Assembly (NCBI GenBank): GCA_963969345.1
Contig: OZ017769.1
Location: 6,203,725-6,267,724 of the forward strand
Length of the DNA: 64,000 bases
From: Turbatrix aceti
Taxonomy: Eukaryota; Nematoda; Chromadorea; Rhabditida; Panagrolaimidae
Direction of reading: 5' to 3'
The notes under the pieces: generated by a model
Databases searched by the model: none
What the model saw: the letters and a program-made list of their open reading frames with translations, nothing else
What the model was told of the DNA's origin: nothing
Shown: piece after piece, positions 10,669-21,900 of the stretch
Layout: every line of letters starts with the position of its first letter
How positions within the stretch are numbered: the stretch's first letter is position 1
Position numbers and translations under genes: made by a program

Positions 10669-13395
10669 GCCGGCTTTGCTCCTTTCTTCCATCGACTACT
10701 TGTTCTATACGTGCACGTTTCGGGAATGCGCAGATAATAGATTATTATTGTTACACGTGAAAGTGTTGATTTTGGGTTTTGGGTGATGCCGAACGGTTCA
10801 AGAGGGTGATTTGTTTGAAGACGACCTTCCTGTATGGCGGCACAACCCCCAACTAACGTTTTACGGCACGGCACGGCCGATCTGGCAAGAACTCTGGTGT
10901 GTGAAAGACCCGATCGAAGAGACGGTGACCCCCGCCTCTGCCGCGGGTGGACGGACGCAGGGTCGCCTGACTTTCCGGAAAAATCGGATGGATTCCTCAG
11001 GGGCGGTCTCCTGAAAGGGATGAGACCTGATCTTGGCAATTAAGGGGAGCCGTGACGTGAGACGGTCTTAAAACGTCGCCTGCGTGGTGCGCGGCGATCA
11101 TTTAACACGGGGCTTTTGTCCAGGTGCGCAGCGCGGCAATTACTCGTTGCCCCCCTCCCCTTCCCATCCACCTGGGTTGAGGGGGGGATTGAGGATGGGG
11201 GTGCATCATGGTACAGACTCACGCGCAACACGCGACTGACTGCCGCCCGGGACAGTGTCGCAAAAGTTGCGCGACGACTGGCCGCTGGGTGCGGAGGATA
11301 GTGGACGGGTGTTCGCGTGTGTTATGCGGCGCCACGAGAGAGAGGGGGGGGGGGGCGCAAAAAGAAAGAGATGACCTTCACGGAAGGCGCGTCCGAATCT
11401 GCGACATCGCCGTTCTCGTCGTCGTCGTCGTCCAATTGGCGGGCGGGCTGTTGTCGCACACGCACATACTCTACCCTCTAACCCTCCTGCAGGCAGAGCG
11501 CCGCCACCAGCCAGCACCCCCCTTCAAAGTTGTTGCGCGAGCACAGGGCGACATCGTCACCGCCAACCACCGCCACCGCCACCGCCACCGTCGGCAGCGG
11601 TGCTGGAGGGCCCGCTTGTCCAAATCCGTTCAAATCCACTGATCTAGTCCTTTTCAGCCGATCTCGACGCTCCGATGCGTGTAGCGTGAGCCAGCCGCGT
11701 CTGTCTGCTTTTCTCTTGCAACCCGTGCCGTGTCCAGGACCAATCGAGGTCCTTCCGCGTCCGTGCCAGCCCTGTCGTACCCTCAGGGGTCGTCGACTGA
11801 CCTCACCGTGGCGGCCCTACAGCTCCACCACCACCCCCAACAGCAGCAACAGTTTTTCGTTACCTCCAGTCAATCGCCTGTAGTCGTCCACGTGCAGCAG
11901 ACGCCGCAGCAGCCGCTCACGCAGCCCTTTCCTCCGTACTCGACCGCTTCGTCGGCGTCTTCGTCGTCGTCGTCGTCGTCGTCGTCTACGTCAGGCCCGG
12001 GTCCTGCTGCAGCGGCCATGCGAGGTGAGCTAACTCTCTCTCTCTCCAAAAACTATTTTTGCAGGGGCCGTGTCGACCGGTACACGTGTCACGGCCCGCT
12101 CACGCGCATCAGGGGTTGGGTAGGGGTTCAGGGGACGTAAAACACGGGGCAGACCACCGCCTCGGGAGCCGGGAGCTTGCAGCTGTCCGACTCGTCTGAA
12201 AACACCCAGACTGTTGACGGAGCGAGCGGAGAGTCCTTTTTGCGGTCGTGGGCGATGGCACAGAAACCTAGATATCGTACCGCACCCGGCCGACCGCCGA
12301 CCGCGGACCTCGACGTCCGCCTTCCAGTCTTATGCAGTCGGCTTCTGCCGAGCGAGCGGGCTCGCTCTCGACTCTTTCCTTAGCTTGCTACAGTATCTCA
12401 TTGCTTATGGTCACTCACTCGCTCAGCGGCGCTTCTTCTTCCTTCGCACAGGCAGCGCACGTTTTTTTTCTATTTGAAAAGCCCGGGTGGCAAGGTCGTC
12501 TCTTTGTGCGTGTTGCGTTGCGAGGGGTGTCCTCAACGACCCGTGAAAGTGGCTGGTCATTTTTGAGACATTTTCGCAATTCAATCCTTGACTGCCTTGA
12601 AAAAAGTCTCGTCCGCATCAGCACTTGACGCCGTCTTTTTCGTCTTCGTGTTCATCTTCTGAGGGCCCTAGCAGGCTGTTCTGTTCTGTTTTCTGTCAGG
12701 AAGCGACTTATGATGGTATTGCGCTCCGTTTGTTCTGCAGTAAAAATAACAAGACACGGACTGGACTTGCCGACAGCCGGCGTGATTTGACGAGATCACA
12801 CTCGACCTTGGCGCGCGACGACGATGACGTTGGGACACGACGTGGTGGCCGCTTGCCACTCGAGGACACCTGGCGCGGCTAGATGTCCGTGTAGAGATAC
12901 TGTCAGGATTATCGATGGGATGATTTATCGCCGCTCATCTCGTCCTCGCAGGCATCGCTCAGCGCCCCGGGGTGCGAGGTGAGCCCTCCAGGCGTGTACC
13001 TGGACCCGGAGCGCTCACTCGCCAACGCCGTTCGCGTTCGTTTGCTCTCTCACCTGCGCAGACTCAGACTCAGAGTCGTCTTCTTCGGCGCGGAGCGACA
13101 AGAAATTTGGGCGGGCAAGGAAGGAAGCTGGGCTGCGCGCTTATCTCGTTGCACTTGGCCATAAACGCAAAAGCGAACGCATTCGTTCGTCTGTCTGACA
13201 TCCCATGCACAAGACTACAAAAAAAAATACAAGGTGTGCGTTCGTCGCGCGATCGTGCGCGCCGATGCCGTCGTGTTTTTGGTGGAAAAAGCTCTCTCTC
13301 GCGCTCACTGGCCGCTGCTGCTTGTGCATCATCATCTCGTCTTCCTTCAACTAAACACACCGGAGTGGGTGCTCGATTTTACGCAATTCTCGGCC
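10669..13395. other. upstream region of nhr-23
   Basis: 2.7 kb between gopc-1 and the main nhr-23 start codon. It includes a G-homopolymer (about 11344-11355), TCG tracts, and the candidate alternative exon listed separately. Otherwise I see nothing I can assign. It is the likely promoter region of nhr-23. Confidence 0.5.
11730..12024 (+). CDS. possible alternative 5' coding exon of nhr-23
   Basis: A 98-codon open frame rich in His, Gln and Ser (HHHPQQQQQFFV, VVVHVQQTPQQPL, then a polyserine run). It ends at a strong donor (GAG/GTGAGC) with one leftover base. That phase fits the zinc-finger exon at 13885 exactly and would give ...[14 protein letters not shown], close to the AQIEIIPC junction seen in ROR isoforms. 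The weakness is the 5' side: no in-frame ATG precedes it before a TAG at 11682, so it would need another upstream exon or an acceptor near 11734. ROR genes commonly use alternative first exons, so an isoform exon is plausible but unproven. Confidence 0.35.
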
Positions 13396-16300
13396 ATGGA
13401 CTCGGCGTCGACGTCCTCTCCGGGAGCTATCGCGGTCGATACGTCCTCGCCGACGGCGCCCTTTCCAATTCCGTCGCAGCCGCTCTCTTCCTCGTCTTCT
13501 ATCGAAAATCGTCGTCCACCTCAGACTGAGGCGATTTCATCGTCGTTTGTCATCAAGTACGAGTCCGTGGGAACGCCCGCGGCGCCTCCAGCCGATCCCT
13601 TTATCTCGGGGCCTCCCATGTCCCGGCCGGGGCACAGCAACCGACACTATGGGCCACGCAAGTGTCAGATACGCACGTTCAACGAAAATGGCGAACGTAA
13701 TGCTCTTCTTCTTTTTTTTATTTTTTATTTTTACCTTTGCTCACCTGGGGAGGCTGACTGTCTTTCTTATAGAACGATAGAACGAACGAGCGCGGTACTG
13801 GGGATCAAACAAAAAACATGCCAATTATCTTTTCTAAATATGGATTTATTTGGATTTTTAAATAATAATCAATTTTGGTTTCAGCACAAATCGAGGTGAT
13901 ACCGTGCAAGATCTGTGGAGATAAATCCAGCGGCGTTCATTACGGCGTCATCACCTGTAAGTTTCTTTTTTTGCTTGCCTGACCATTCCGTTACTGACCG
14001 ATAACTTTTTTTTCAGGCGAAGGATGCAAAGTGAGTTGTTGTTTGTTTATTGCTTCTCCCACCAGCTCCAATCCGCCACTGCCGTCTTCGTCGTCGGCGT
14101 TTTTCGCCTCCTGCTGCTGCTGTAATTTCGAGCTGCAGCAGCAGACGCATTCCATGGGGGCTCAGGCGGCATTGCGCAACGCGGCGGCTCTCCCCTCCCC
14201 CCCTTTTCCTGCGCAAATGGGCGCTTTGTTGTTTTTGTGCTTCCTCTTGCGCGACATTAACCAGAGATCGAATTTTTTTTCTTTTCCTTTTTCGTAGGAG
14301 AGAAGAGTTCCGCGATCTGCGATCGATCGTGGTTTGCACTGAACCGTAAAATCAGACGGCGCAAGGGACAGGGGATAAATAATGATCGACGAGCAAGCCC
14401 ACCTTTACCTTGTCCGTCGATGATGGTCTGCACTGACATTGGCCGACTGCATGCGGCCAAAACACAACTCGCCTTCCCTTCCTTTTTCACACGCGAAACA
14501 TTTTCAGGGCTTCTTCCGACGCAGTCAATCGACCAATGTGCAATACCAGTGTCCCCGAAGCAAAACGTGTGTCGTGGACCGAATCAACCGAAATCGCTGT
14601 CAGTACTGTCGGCTGAAGAAATGCATCGAGTACGGCATGTCCCGAGACGCCGTCAAGTTCGGTCGGATGTCTAAAAAGCAACGCGAAAAGGTTGAGGACG
14701 AGGTTTGAGTTTGCTGTGTTATTTACTCCACCACCATTCATTCATTCACCGCCCGTTCGGCAATTGTAACGTAACCCCAGTTTGATACTGTCACTGTAGA
14801 TTTTTTACTCACCGTAGTTTGACAGTTTTTACACCACTTGAAGTTCGTTGAACTAATAATCTCTGAGTGCAGTGCCCCGTGTTTTTCTCTGATTTTTTTT
14901 TGGCGTGGACTAACAATCTGCTTTTAGGTCCGAATGCACCGGCAAATGGCAGAACAGGTCCACGTCTTCCAGCCCCAGGCGTCGTTCCAAGACTACTCAC
15001 CACCATCGATGAATAGATTAACCATAAATCCCGTTTACGACCTTCAGCATCCCTATTCGGCGGCTTCGTCGACGACACCCATTCCATACGGCGCCGCGCC
15101 GTCGGCAATCCACGTCCTCCAGACCGCGCAGTCTTCTGGCGCGACTCCACCGCCGTTCCCGAAGCAGGAAGCGTTGCCACCGCCCCCGCAATCCGCCCAT
15201 GGCTACGCAGCGCCTCCGCCGCATCACCCGCTGGCCGGAGCAGCGCCTATGAATTACCCACCCCAGTCGTCACTGGGAGGCGCGGCAGCTCCGACTGTGG
15301 CAGCCACTCACAATGGATACGGCATCGCGCAGCCCGGAGCAGTGCCATCCAGCAGCGGAGGCTATCCCGAAACCATGGTGGCGACTTCGCATGGCGGAAA
15401 TGACGATATCATTTCTCTGGTCGTCGTGGCCTACGAGCAGGGCCTCAGCAAGTTTAACGTCGACGTCGGACGCGTCATCGACGGCACTTCCATGTTCCTG
15501 AGTTTGGTAAGTGTTTTTACCCATTCGTTGCGGGAGTGCGTGCGGGCAAAGTTCAGTTTATTGCGATTTGTTGTTTATGACCGGGACATTTATTAGTCAG
15601 TCTTTTGTTTGCGCGCATGTTATCTTTCGTTACCGTACACGGAGATAACACAGGTTCGGGTGTCGTAAAATTGACTGACCGAAGCCACCTGCAATACAAC
15701 AGTGAGGTGCCACTTTTAAGCGTTGTGTCGTAGTTAATTACCGCTCCCAGGGACCACGACCACGAGACAGGCGTCTTTTTTGCGATCGACGTGGCGAGGA
15801 GACGCGTGTGCCATGTCCTGGACCAGCACCGTCGTCTCTGTGCCTGCGCAATCGTTTTTTTCGTTCGATTGGAATTTTTTTTTGCGAGCGAGCGAAGGGC
15901 GAGATTTTGATGTTTTGAATGAATAGGGTTCAGCTCGGGGAGAGTCTTGCCTAGGGTCTTGACCGACCTTGAGCGCTCGATAGGTGCGCGGATGAGAAGA
16001 AGGAAGGGAAATTGAAACGAGACGTGAAATTTTGAGAAACGATGAATGAATGGATATCGCCGGGAAAGGGGCAATTTGGGCGATGTGAAGACTAAAACTG
16101 CTGCAACGCCATCAATTTTCAGTCAAGAACAGACGGCTGGATACGGTTCACGTCAGAGCTCACCAAGGTCATCCAGGCGGTCATCGAGTTTGCCAAGCTT
16201 GTGCCGGGCTTCTCGGGTCTCAGCCAGCAGGATCAGATCACGCTGCTCAAGCAGAACACCTTCGACATCGCGCTCATCATCATGACGCAGTTCTACGACC

Positions 16301-16755
16301 GGGACCACGACGTGCTGACCGTCGATGGCGTCGGACTGGCCGTGCACAATCTGCTCGGATCGTGGCCCCCCGAGCGAAGCGAGACCCAGCTCGGCCGCGA
16401 CATTGTATCCTGCATCGCGGATCTCTCCGGCTTCGCACTCACCCAGGTGGAATCTGCACTGCTCTGCGCGTTCGTGCTCATGCAGGGCTACCAGGCGGAG
16501 GGCCTCTTCCTCTCGACCGTATACCAGTATCTCTACAATTCGGTGGCCTCTCGTCTGACGGATGGCGGGGCAAACAAGCTCTTCGAACTGCTGCCTCGCT
16601 TCCGCGAAGTCACGCACTTCCACATGCTCTGCCTCAACGCCTTCCGGGCGGAGTGCGCGTCGCTGCCGCTCGAAAGCCGCGTCGGGCTGCCTGACCTCTA
16701 CGAAGAGCTCTTCTCCGTCGAACAGCAGCAGCAGCAGGGCGGCCAACACGCGTAG
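13396..16755 (+). CDS. nhr-23: ROR/HR3-type nuclear hormone receptor (NHR-23)
   Basis: Six exons: 13396-13696, 13885-13956, 14017-14030 (14 nt), 14508-14702, 14928-15506 and 16123-16755, all in consistent phase (597 aa). In nematodes and insects this orphan receptor is the oscillating transcription factor that drives moulting; it acts in the nucleus on monomeric ROR elements. The DNA-binding domain (about 108-173) reads [28 protein letters not shown], split here only by introns, with P-box EGCKG. The C-terminal extension [21 protein letters not shown] is diagnostic of ROR/HR3/NHR-23. A Pro/Ala/Gln-rich hinge follows. The ligand-binding domain (about 388-585) starts [17 protein letters not shown] and ends with the AF-2-like helix [10 protein letters not shown]. 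The exon 4 donor is a weak GTTTGA. The ATG at 13396 has a good context (GGCCATGG). Confidence 0.96.
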
Positions 16756-18073
16756 CCAGCCCTCCGGTGCCCGCCGCACGTCACGGGTCCCCTTCTCCCT
16801 CATCCAGCAGCAGCAGCGGTGGCGCCATCACGCATCCCGACCTGGCCTCCGACTAGTGGTCCCCCTCACCTGAAAAAATCTCAGCCCCCCTCCCCCCGCC
16901 CTGCCTCCTCTCCGATCCCGAGTTCTAAATCCAAACAAAGATTTACATAACTTATTGTCATCATCATCATCCCACACCTTTGTTTTGTATCTATCTCGGC
17001 ACATCTCTGCAATATCGCCTGATCCCTGCCTCTCCGACCGGCCTAATCGTTTGTTCGATAGTGTTTTCTCGTGCTGTCTGCGCGTGATAATGTAAGATAC
17101 AAAGTTGATTGATTTTTGACGGACGGCATGCACTCATCGATCCACTCAGCTCAGCTGATGGGATCTCTTTCTCTCCGGAAGGATGCGCAGCGACGGCGGA
17201 TGCAACGCAACGCGCCCGGATGTTTACAGGCCTTTTTTGACGGCGTCGATGATGCACGCCTCTCCGCGCGGTGACCTACTTTTGCATGGAGAGTTTGCAC
17301 AACTTGCGTAACACGAGAGCCCCGTCGGCAACCGGCTCCGAGTGCAGGGAAATAGGTCACGCGCCTTGTTCATCCTGGCACGACGCGTCCATCTCCTCGG
17401 CTGCGCGGTCGGTCGGTCGATCACGATCGAGCCGTGCGTGTCCCATACCCGCGCCTGCCCATTGAGGGGCCCGATCCGAGGAGAGGAGGATGGATGCCTG
17501 GATTGACCTTGACGACGCGCGGGCGACTGACTGACTGCGTGCCACCGCCTCCAGCACTTTCGTCATGCAAACTAAACGACCGCGTCGAGTGAAAGCAACC
17601 AACAAACAGGCAGGCAGGCAAGAGCAACAAGGTGCGCTGCAGACTTCATACTTCCTTCGGGGCTGCAAACTTAAAACTTACGCCCAAAAAAAAATACAGA
17701 TTGGTTTTTGCGTGAAAAAAAAAAAGTTGTGATTTCTCGCAGCATTATCCCACCAGCTCTGCAGGTGTGATGCCCCAAGTTTTTTTGGCCACTAGGGATT
17801 TCTTCAAACAGTTGACTAAATAAGCCGAAAATTGGAACGAAAATCATCAAAATTCGGAAAAAATTATTGTCATATGAAAAAATGAAAAATAAAAAATTCT
17901 TTCTTTTGACGATTTTTTCATATATTTTTCCGTTCGATAAACCTAAAGAAAATGCCAAAGAATCCCCCACATCTTTCCTGAATTAAAAAATAAAATTTTT
18001 ATTGAAAAATTCATTTTCGACACACAAAATGATACACTGGTAAGAAACAAAAAAACATTATGACTTTGACAAA
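16756..18073. other. intergenic region after nhr-23
   Basis: Contains the presumed nhr-23 3'UTR and an AT-rich block at about 17680-18060 next to the 3' end of the minus-strand orphan gene. No supportable gene. Confidence 0.5.
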
Positions 18074-18994
18074 TCAAACAAGATTATAATGAATAGTCGA
18101 AGTTGCAGACGGCGTGCTGATATCCGAGAACGGAGACGCATAGGAATAGATCATGTTCCTGATCCTCGGAGTGCCACCGAGGAAAGGCGACTGGACATCC
18201 TCGTAGACGTGATCCATGGGCGTGACCAGCTGCGAAGCCCGGTTCCCGTAGTACGCTGGAGGCGAGGGGTAGGGAGGAGGCGTCTGGGACCGGTGAGTCG
18301 TCGTAGTCGTGGTAGGCGAAGGCGCGGCACAAACATGGCTTTTTGGGATTCGAGTCTTCCTGCAGGCGATGCAGACCAGAATGCCGAGCAAGAAGACGAC
18401 CCAAACAGTCAACGATAGAATGGCAACCAGCGGTCCAAGCAGGTAGGGGTCGTCGAGGCGGCTGAGGTACGCTGAGAATACCGATGACTCAGTAACCGTA
18501 GAAACAGTCAAATTGGGCATACTGGGTCGGATAACGTCGACGAGTGCCGTGAAACACGCGCCGGACAGACGATATTCGGTTACGCTGAAGTCGGAATCCA
18601 GTGTGCGGTTAATAATTTCGATCTTGGTGGTGTTGTCGCAGGAATGGGCGACTGTAGTATTTGTCGCGCGTCTGAAGAGCAGCGCATCGATGCCAATACG
18701 AATCTGGACTTCGGAAGATGCGTCGGGGACTTCGGCAATTACGGTAGCCTCACCCGCGGCCGCGTTGCTCAGCAGGGATCTGGTTTGCGTGCCGAGAGGA
18801 GTTGTGAGGTAAAAAGTAGGCTGGAACGTGACCGTGGAGCTGAAATCCGCCAGCTCGGGGCACGTGGAATCCACAGCGACGCTTTTGACACGGGCAGCCA
18901 GGAAAGTGGAATCAGGATTCATCAACGACAGCGAGGCCACCTGAGTAATTGCAATAGAGAAAACAAAAATCGACAACGAAGACGTAGACGGCAT
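18074..18994 (-). CDS. orphan single-pass membrane protein with PPxY-containing tail
   Basis: One uninterrupted minus-strand frame of 306 aa starting at the ATG at 18994. I do not recognise the family. The N-terminus is a signal peptide (MPSTSSLSIFVFSIAITQ). The roughly 170-residue extracellular part has a few cysteines and several N-glycosylation sequons (NTT, NRT, NLT). A transmembrane helix follows (LLGPLVAILSLTVWVVFLLGIL), then CIACRK. The cytoplasmic tail is Thr/Pro-rich with TPPPYPSPPAYYG, a PPxY motif that could bind WW-domain proteins such as Nedd4 ligases, and a YEDV tyrosine motif. The single exon, clean topology and balanced composition support a real gene. Function is unknown. Confidence 0.75.
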   Translation of the reverse strand: MPSTSSLSIFVFSIAITQVASLSLMNPDSTFLAARVKSVAVDSTCPELADFSSTVTFQPTFYLTTPLGTQTRSLLSNAAAGEATVIAEVPDASSEVQIRIGIDALLFRRATNTTVAHSCDNTTKIEIINRTLDSDFSVTEYRLSGACFTALVDVIRPSMPNLTVSTVTESSVFSAYLSRLDDPYLLGPLVAILSLTVWVVFLLGILVCIACRKTRIPKSHVCAAPSPTTTTTTHRSQTPPPYPSPPAYYGNRASQLVTPMDHVYEDVQSPFLGGTPRIRNMIYSYASPFSDISTPSATSTIHYNLV

Positions 18995-21900
18995 TTTGGT
19001 TGATTCGAGCAAATGACAATTTTTTGACTGAGCTCGTTGTTAAATGGTAATAAACAACTGAACAAATTAGGCGGGGCTGGCTGGAGACCTAGCTTTGTCT
19101 TTAGCCAAGGTGCGAACGAAGGCGCGCGTGTACACACCTTGGCAGGGGTTGGCCGATGGAGCAGTGCAGTAGTGCCGGCTCTAACTGTGAAAATTCTCGC
19201 CAGGGCAGGGGAAATGCTTATCGCAGGGCTGGGGGTTCCCAGAAGGCAACTTGCCGAAATAGCCTTCCTTCCTTACTTTCCAATAAGGTCAGACATTTAT
19301 CGCTAATACACTGGCCAAAAGGTTGAGCTGAAAATGGGAAACGGGCAGGTACAGTTCCTTTACATTTTGTTCCCAAGCCGGGGTCCGTGCCATGACAGAA
19401 GAAAGAAAGCGAGCAGCATAAGAAATGATTGAGAGCCGGCTGGTTTGATTGAGAACTGGATGATTTCCTTTGTTTATGGCGGACGGTAAAGCAATGAGAT
19501 GTTCGCACCTTTTTTTGAATGCCATGAAATTCAAACTAACAAATTGAATAATGCGTACAGAAATACTAAACTTAAAATGCTAACCTCAAGAGAAGATATC
19601 GAATAAAAATATTCTCTGACAATTATCCTTCTGGCGCCCGATATGACTTTCGATTAAAATTTATGAAAAAAAAACAAAAGCAAAAAACGTTTCATTGGTT
19701 TATTTGTTCTGACATGAAAAGTATGGCAGTCTGTAAATCCTAAACTGAAAAAATATTTTGAAAAAAAACGTCGTCGGCCCGACACGTCGGTTCGGTTTAT
19801 CCAAAAATAGAAAATTTTAGAAAAAAATTTATTCAAAACAGTCAAAAATTAACCGAAAACCTGGCTTGACATTCAGATGGCCAGGGGGCCGGGCCGTCAA
19901 GGCCGTTGACACCCTTGCACCCGACTTCGCGGCCCGTGACTACAACTGCTGAAGATTCGCATTGACGCGTGTACCACACTCTCCAGTCGTTGAACGGCGA
20001 CACGGCTAACATACGTGTTTGACTGTAAAAAACTTCACAAGTCTAACTAAGGCCCTGGCCCTAATCCTTCTACATTTTGGTTCGAAAAACGCTCGTCTCG
20101 TCTGTTGCCGATTTTCGGAGAACGAGTACCCCGATGAAAGTTGCACTTCTGACAGCTCTCTACATCTAGCTTACTTCCGTCAGTGACTGACGAAGATCCA
20201 AGTAGTCGTTGCTATTTTTATTCTTAATAAATAACAGATTTTTTTCCTTGTCGTATTTTTAGTTTCTCATGCTTACGTTTATATTTTTATGCAAACCTCG
20301 CGATTTCATAAGGGAAATACGATGAGCGGCTTTCTTCTCGCCGGTTACAGTTCTTTCATGCAATAACGATGCTATTTCAAGGAAGAGCGTCGTTATTCCA
20401 GCAGCACCCGTTTTGGGCGGCGACGCGGGTCTTTTTGGACGGCGCCGCCACTGGCCACGTTTTACGACCTCTCGACAGCACCCGCGCAGCAAGCAGCCAA
20501 TAAAACATGAAACCATTCCATCCGGAAAACGTCGTTTGGACCTGCGCCACGCGCCACAACCTGTCACTTTTCCGCGCGAATGAAGTGCCGTGATTGGCAT
20601 GGACCGTAATCGACCCCGATGTCTGTGGAATAGATTACCATCTTGTTGCCAACCAAAATTTGTTGCAACAAGGTCGTTTGCCTGCTTCCAGGCCGGGCCG
20701 TCTTCGCGCAACGTCCAATTAGCCACGCAACCAAGAAGAAAAAAAACATGATGTTGCGGAGTGTCACCGGTTGCGACCACCACCTGTCAATCACGGTGCG
20801 TGCATAATCCACGGTAATTACATGCATGCTGGCGGTGGTGGGGGTGGTGGTGATAGGATCGATGACAGGCATCGCCTCGGGCTGCTCCCTCTTCGAAGAC
20901 CGGCGACGAAACCGATTACGGTCGTCTTGAGACAGAACAGACGCTTCCCCGATCGCGATGGCCCCTCGACCACCCCGGGCAAATAAATTGCAGCCATGAA
21001 TGTTTGCGGAAGGCTGCCGTGTCGGACGTGTGACGGATGGCCATGTCGGTCTTTGTTCGTCGATTTGTGCACCGTAACTCACCGCGTCTTGCTTGTTTTA
21101 CCGCAACATCTGTCACGACCCCCACGTCGCGCGGGGACAAAGGACCCATCGTGTGCCAATTGGAATGCCGTAAAACACTCCATAAACGAAGCCTGAAGCC
21201 TCGTCGGGGTACAGTAAACGGTGATTTATAGGTTTCGGGCCAGAAAAAAAAGAAAAGGAGGAAAGCCTGTCAGGATCAAGTTGCAATCCGCGGACATATG
21301 CAAATTCGGGCTGGGCCGCGTAGGCATTTATTTTGACGACAAATTCGGTGGTTGTTGAGTAATGTTCAGGATGACTTTAGTGGACCGCGGCCATTTTTGA
21401 GAACTCGTGTCGCCGGACAGGAAGAGGCGACTATGGCCCTCTTCATTCAAAAAGCGCGTTACCCTGACGCGTCGGTGATCGACCTTTGGGCACGACGTTC
21501 AGTTTTGCTGCCACGAATGTATGTATGAATTGGTCAAAAACAAGTGGGAGTCGGAAGTCATCTGTCACCATCCGTCGACGTGGTGCCGTTCGTTCGTTCG
21601 TTCAGCCGGCGGCGGCGTTTCGTTTCCGTTTCGTTTTTTCGACCGTTTGAATGCGATTGCTCTTATTATTTTCAAAAAATCAAAATTTGCGGCTTCTCAC
21701 CGCCCGATCTGTCCAAAAGGTCGCTTATGATGGTGCTCTTTTGTCGCCTCGACCCAGGTAACAGGTACCCTTACCGTAGCCGGCGACCCTTTGTGGTTCC
21801 GGATTCGCGTGATTGTGAGCGAGCGGTGGCATGAATTTCGCCTGCCGCCGGCCGTTGTCCTGGCCGCGGCCAGCTTTGTTCGACTGTTCGACTGTTCGAT

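Noticed and set aside
20035..20100. GGTTCGAA string suggesting a tRNA T-arm
   Set aside because: No matching acceptor stem, D-arm or anticodon stem could be folded around it.
20259..21082. Two overlapping minus ORFs (174 and 172 codons)
   Set aside because: They overlap each other in different frames, are rich in Arg/Ser/Gly and have no conserved motif or supported start.
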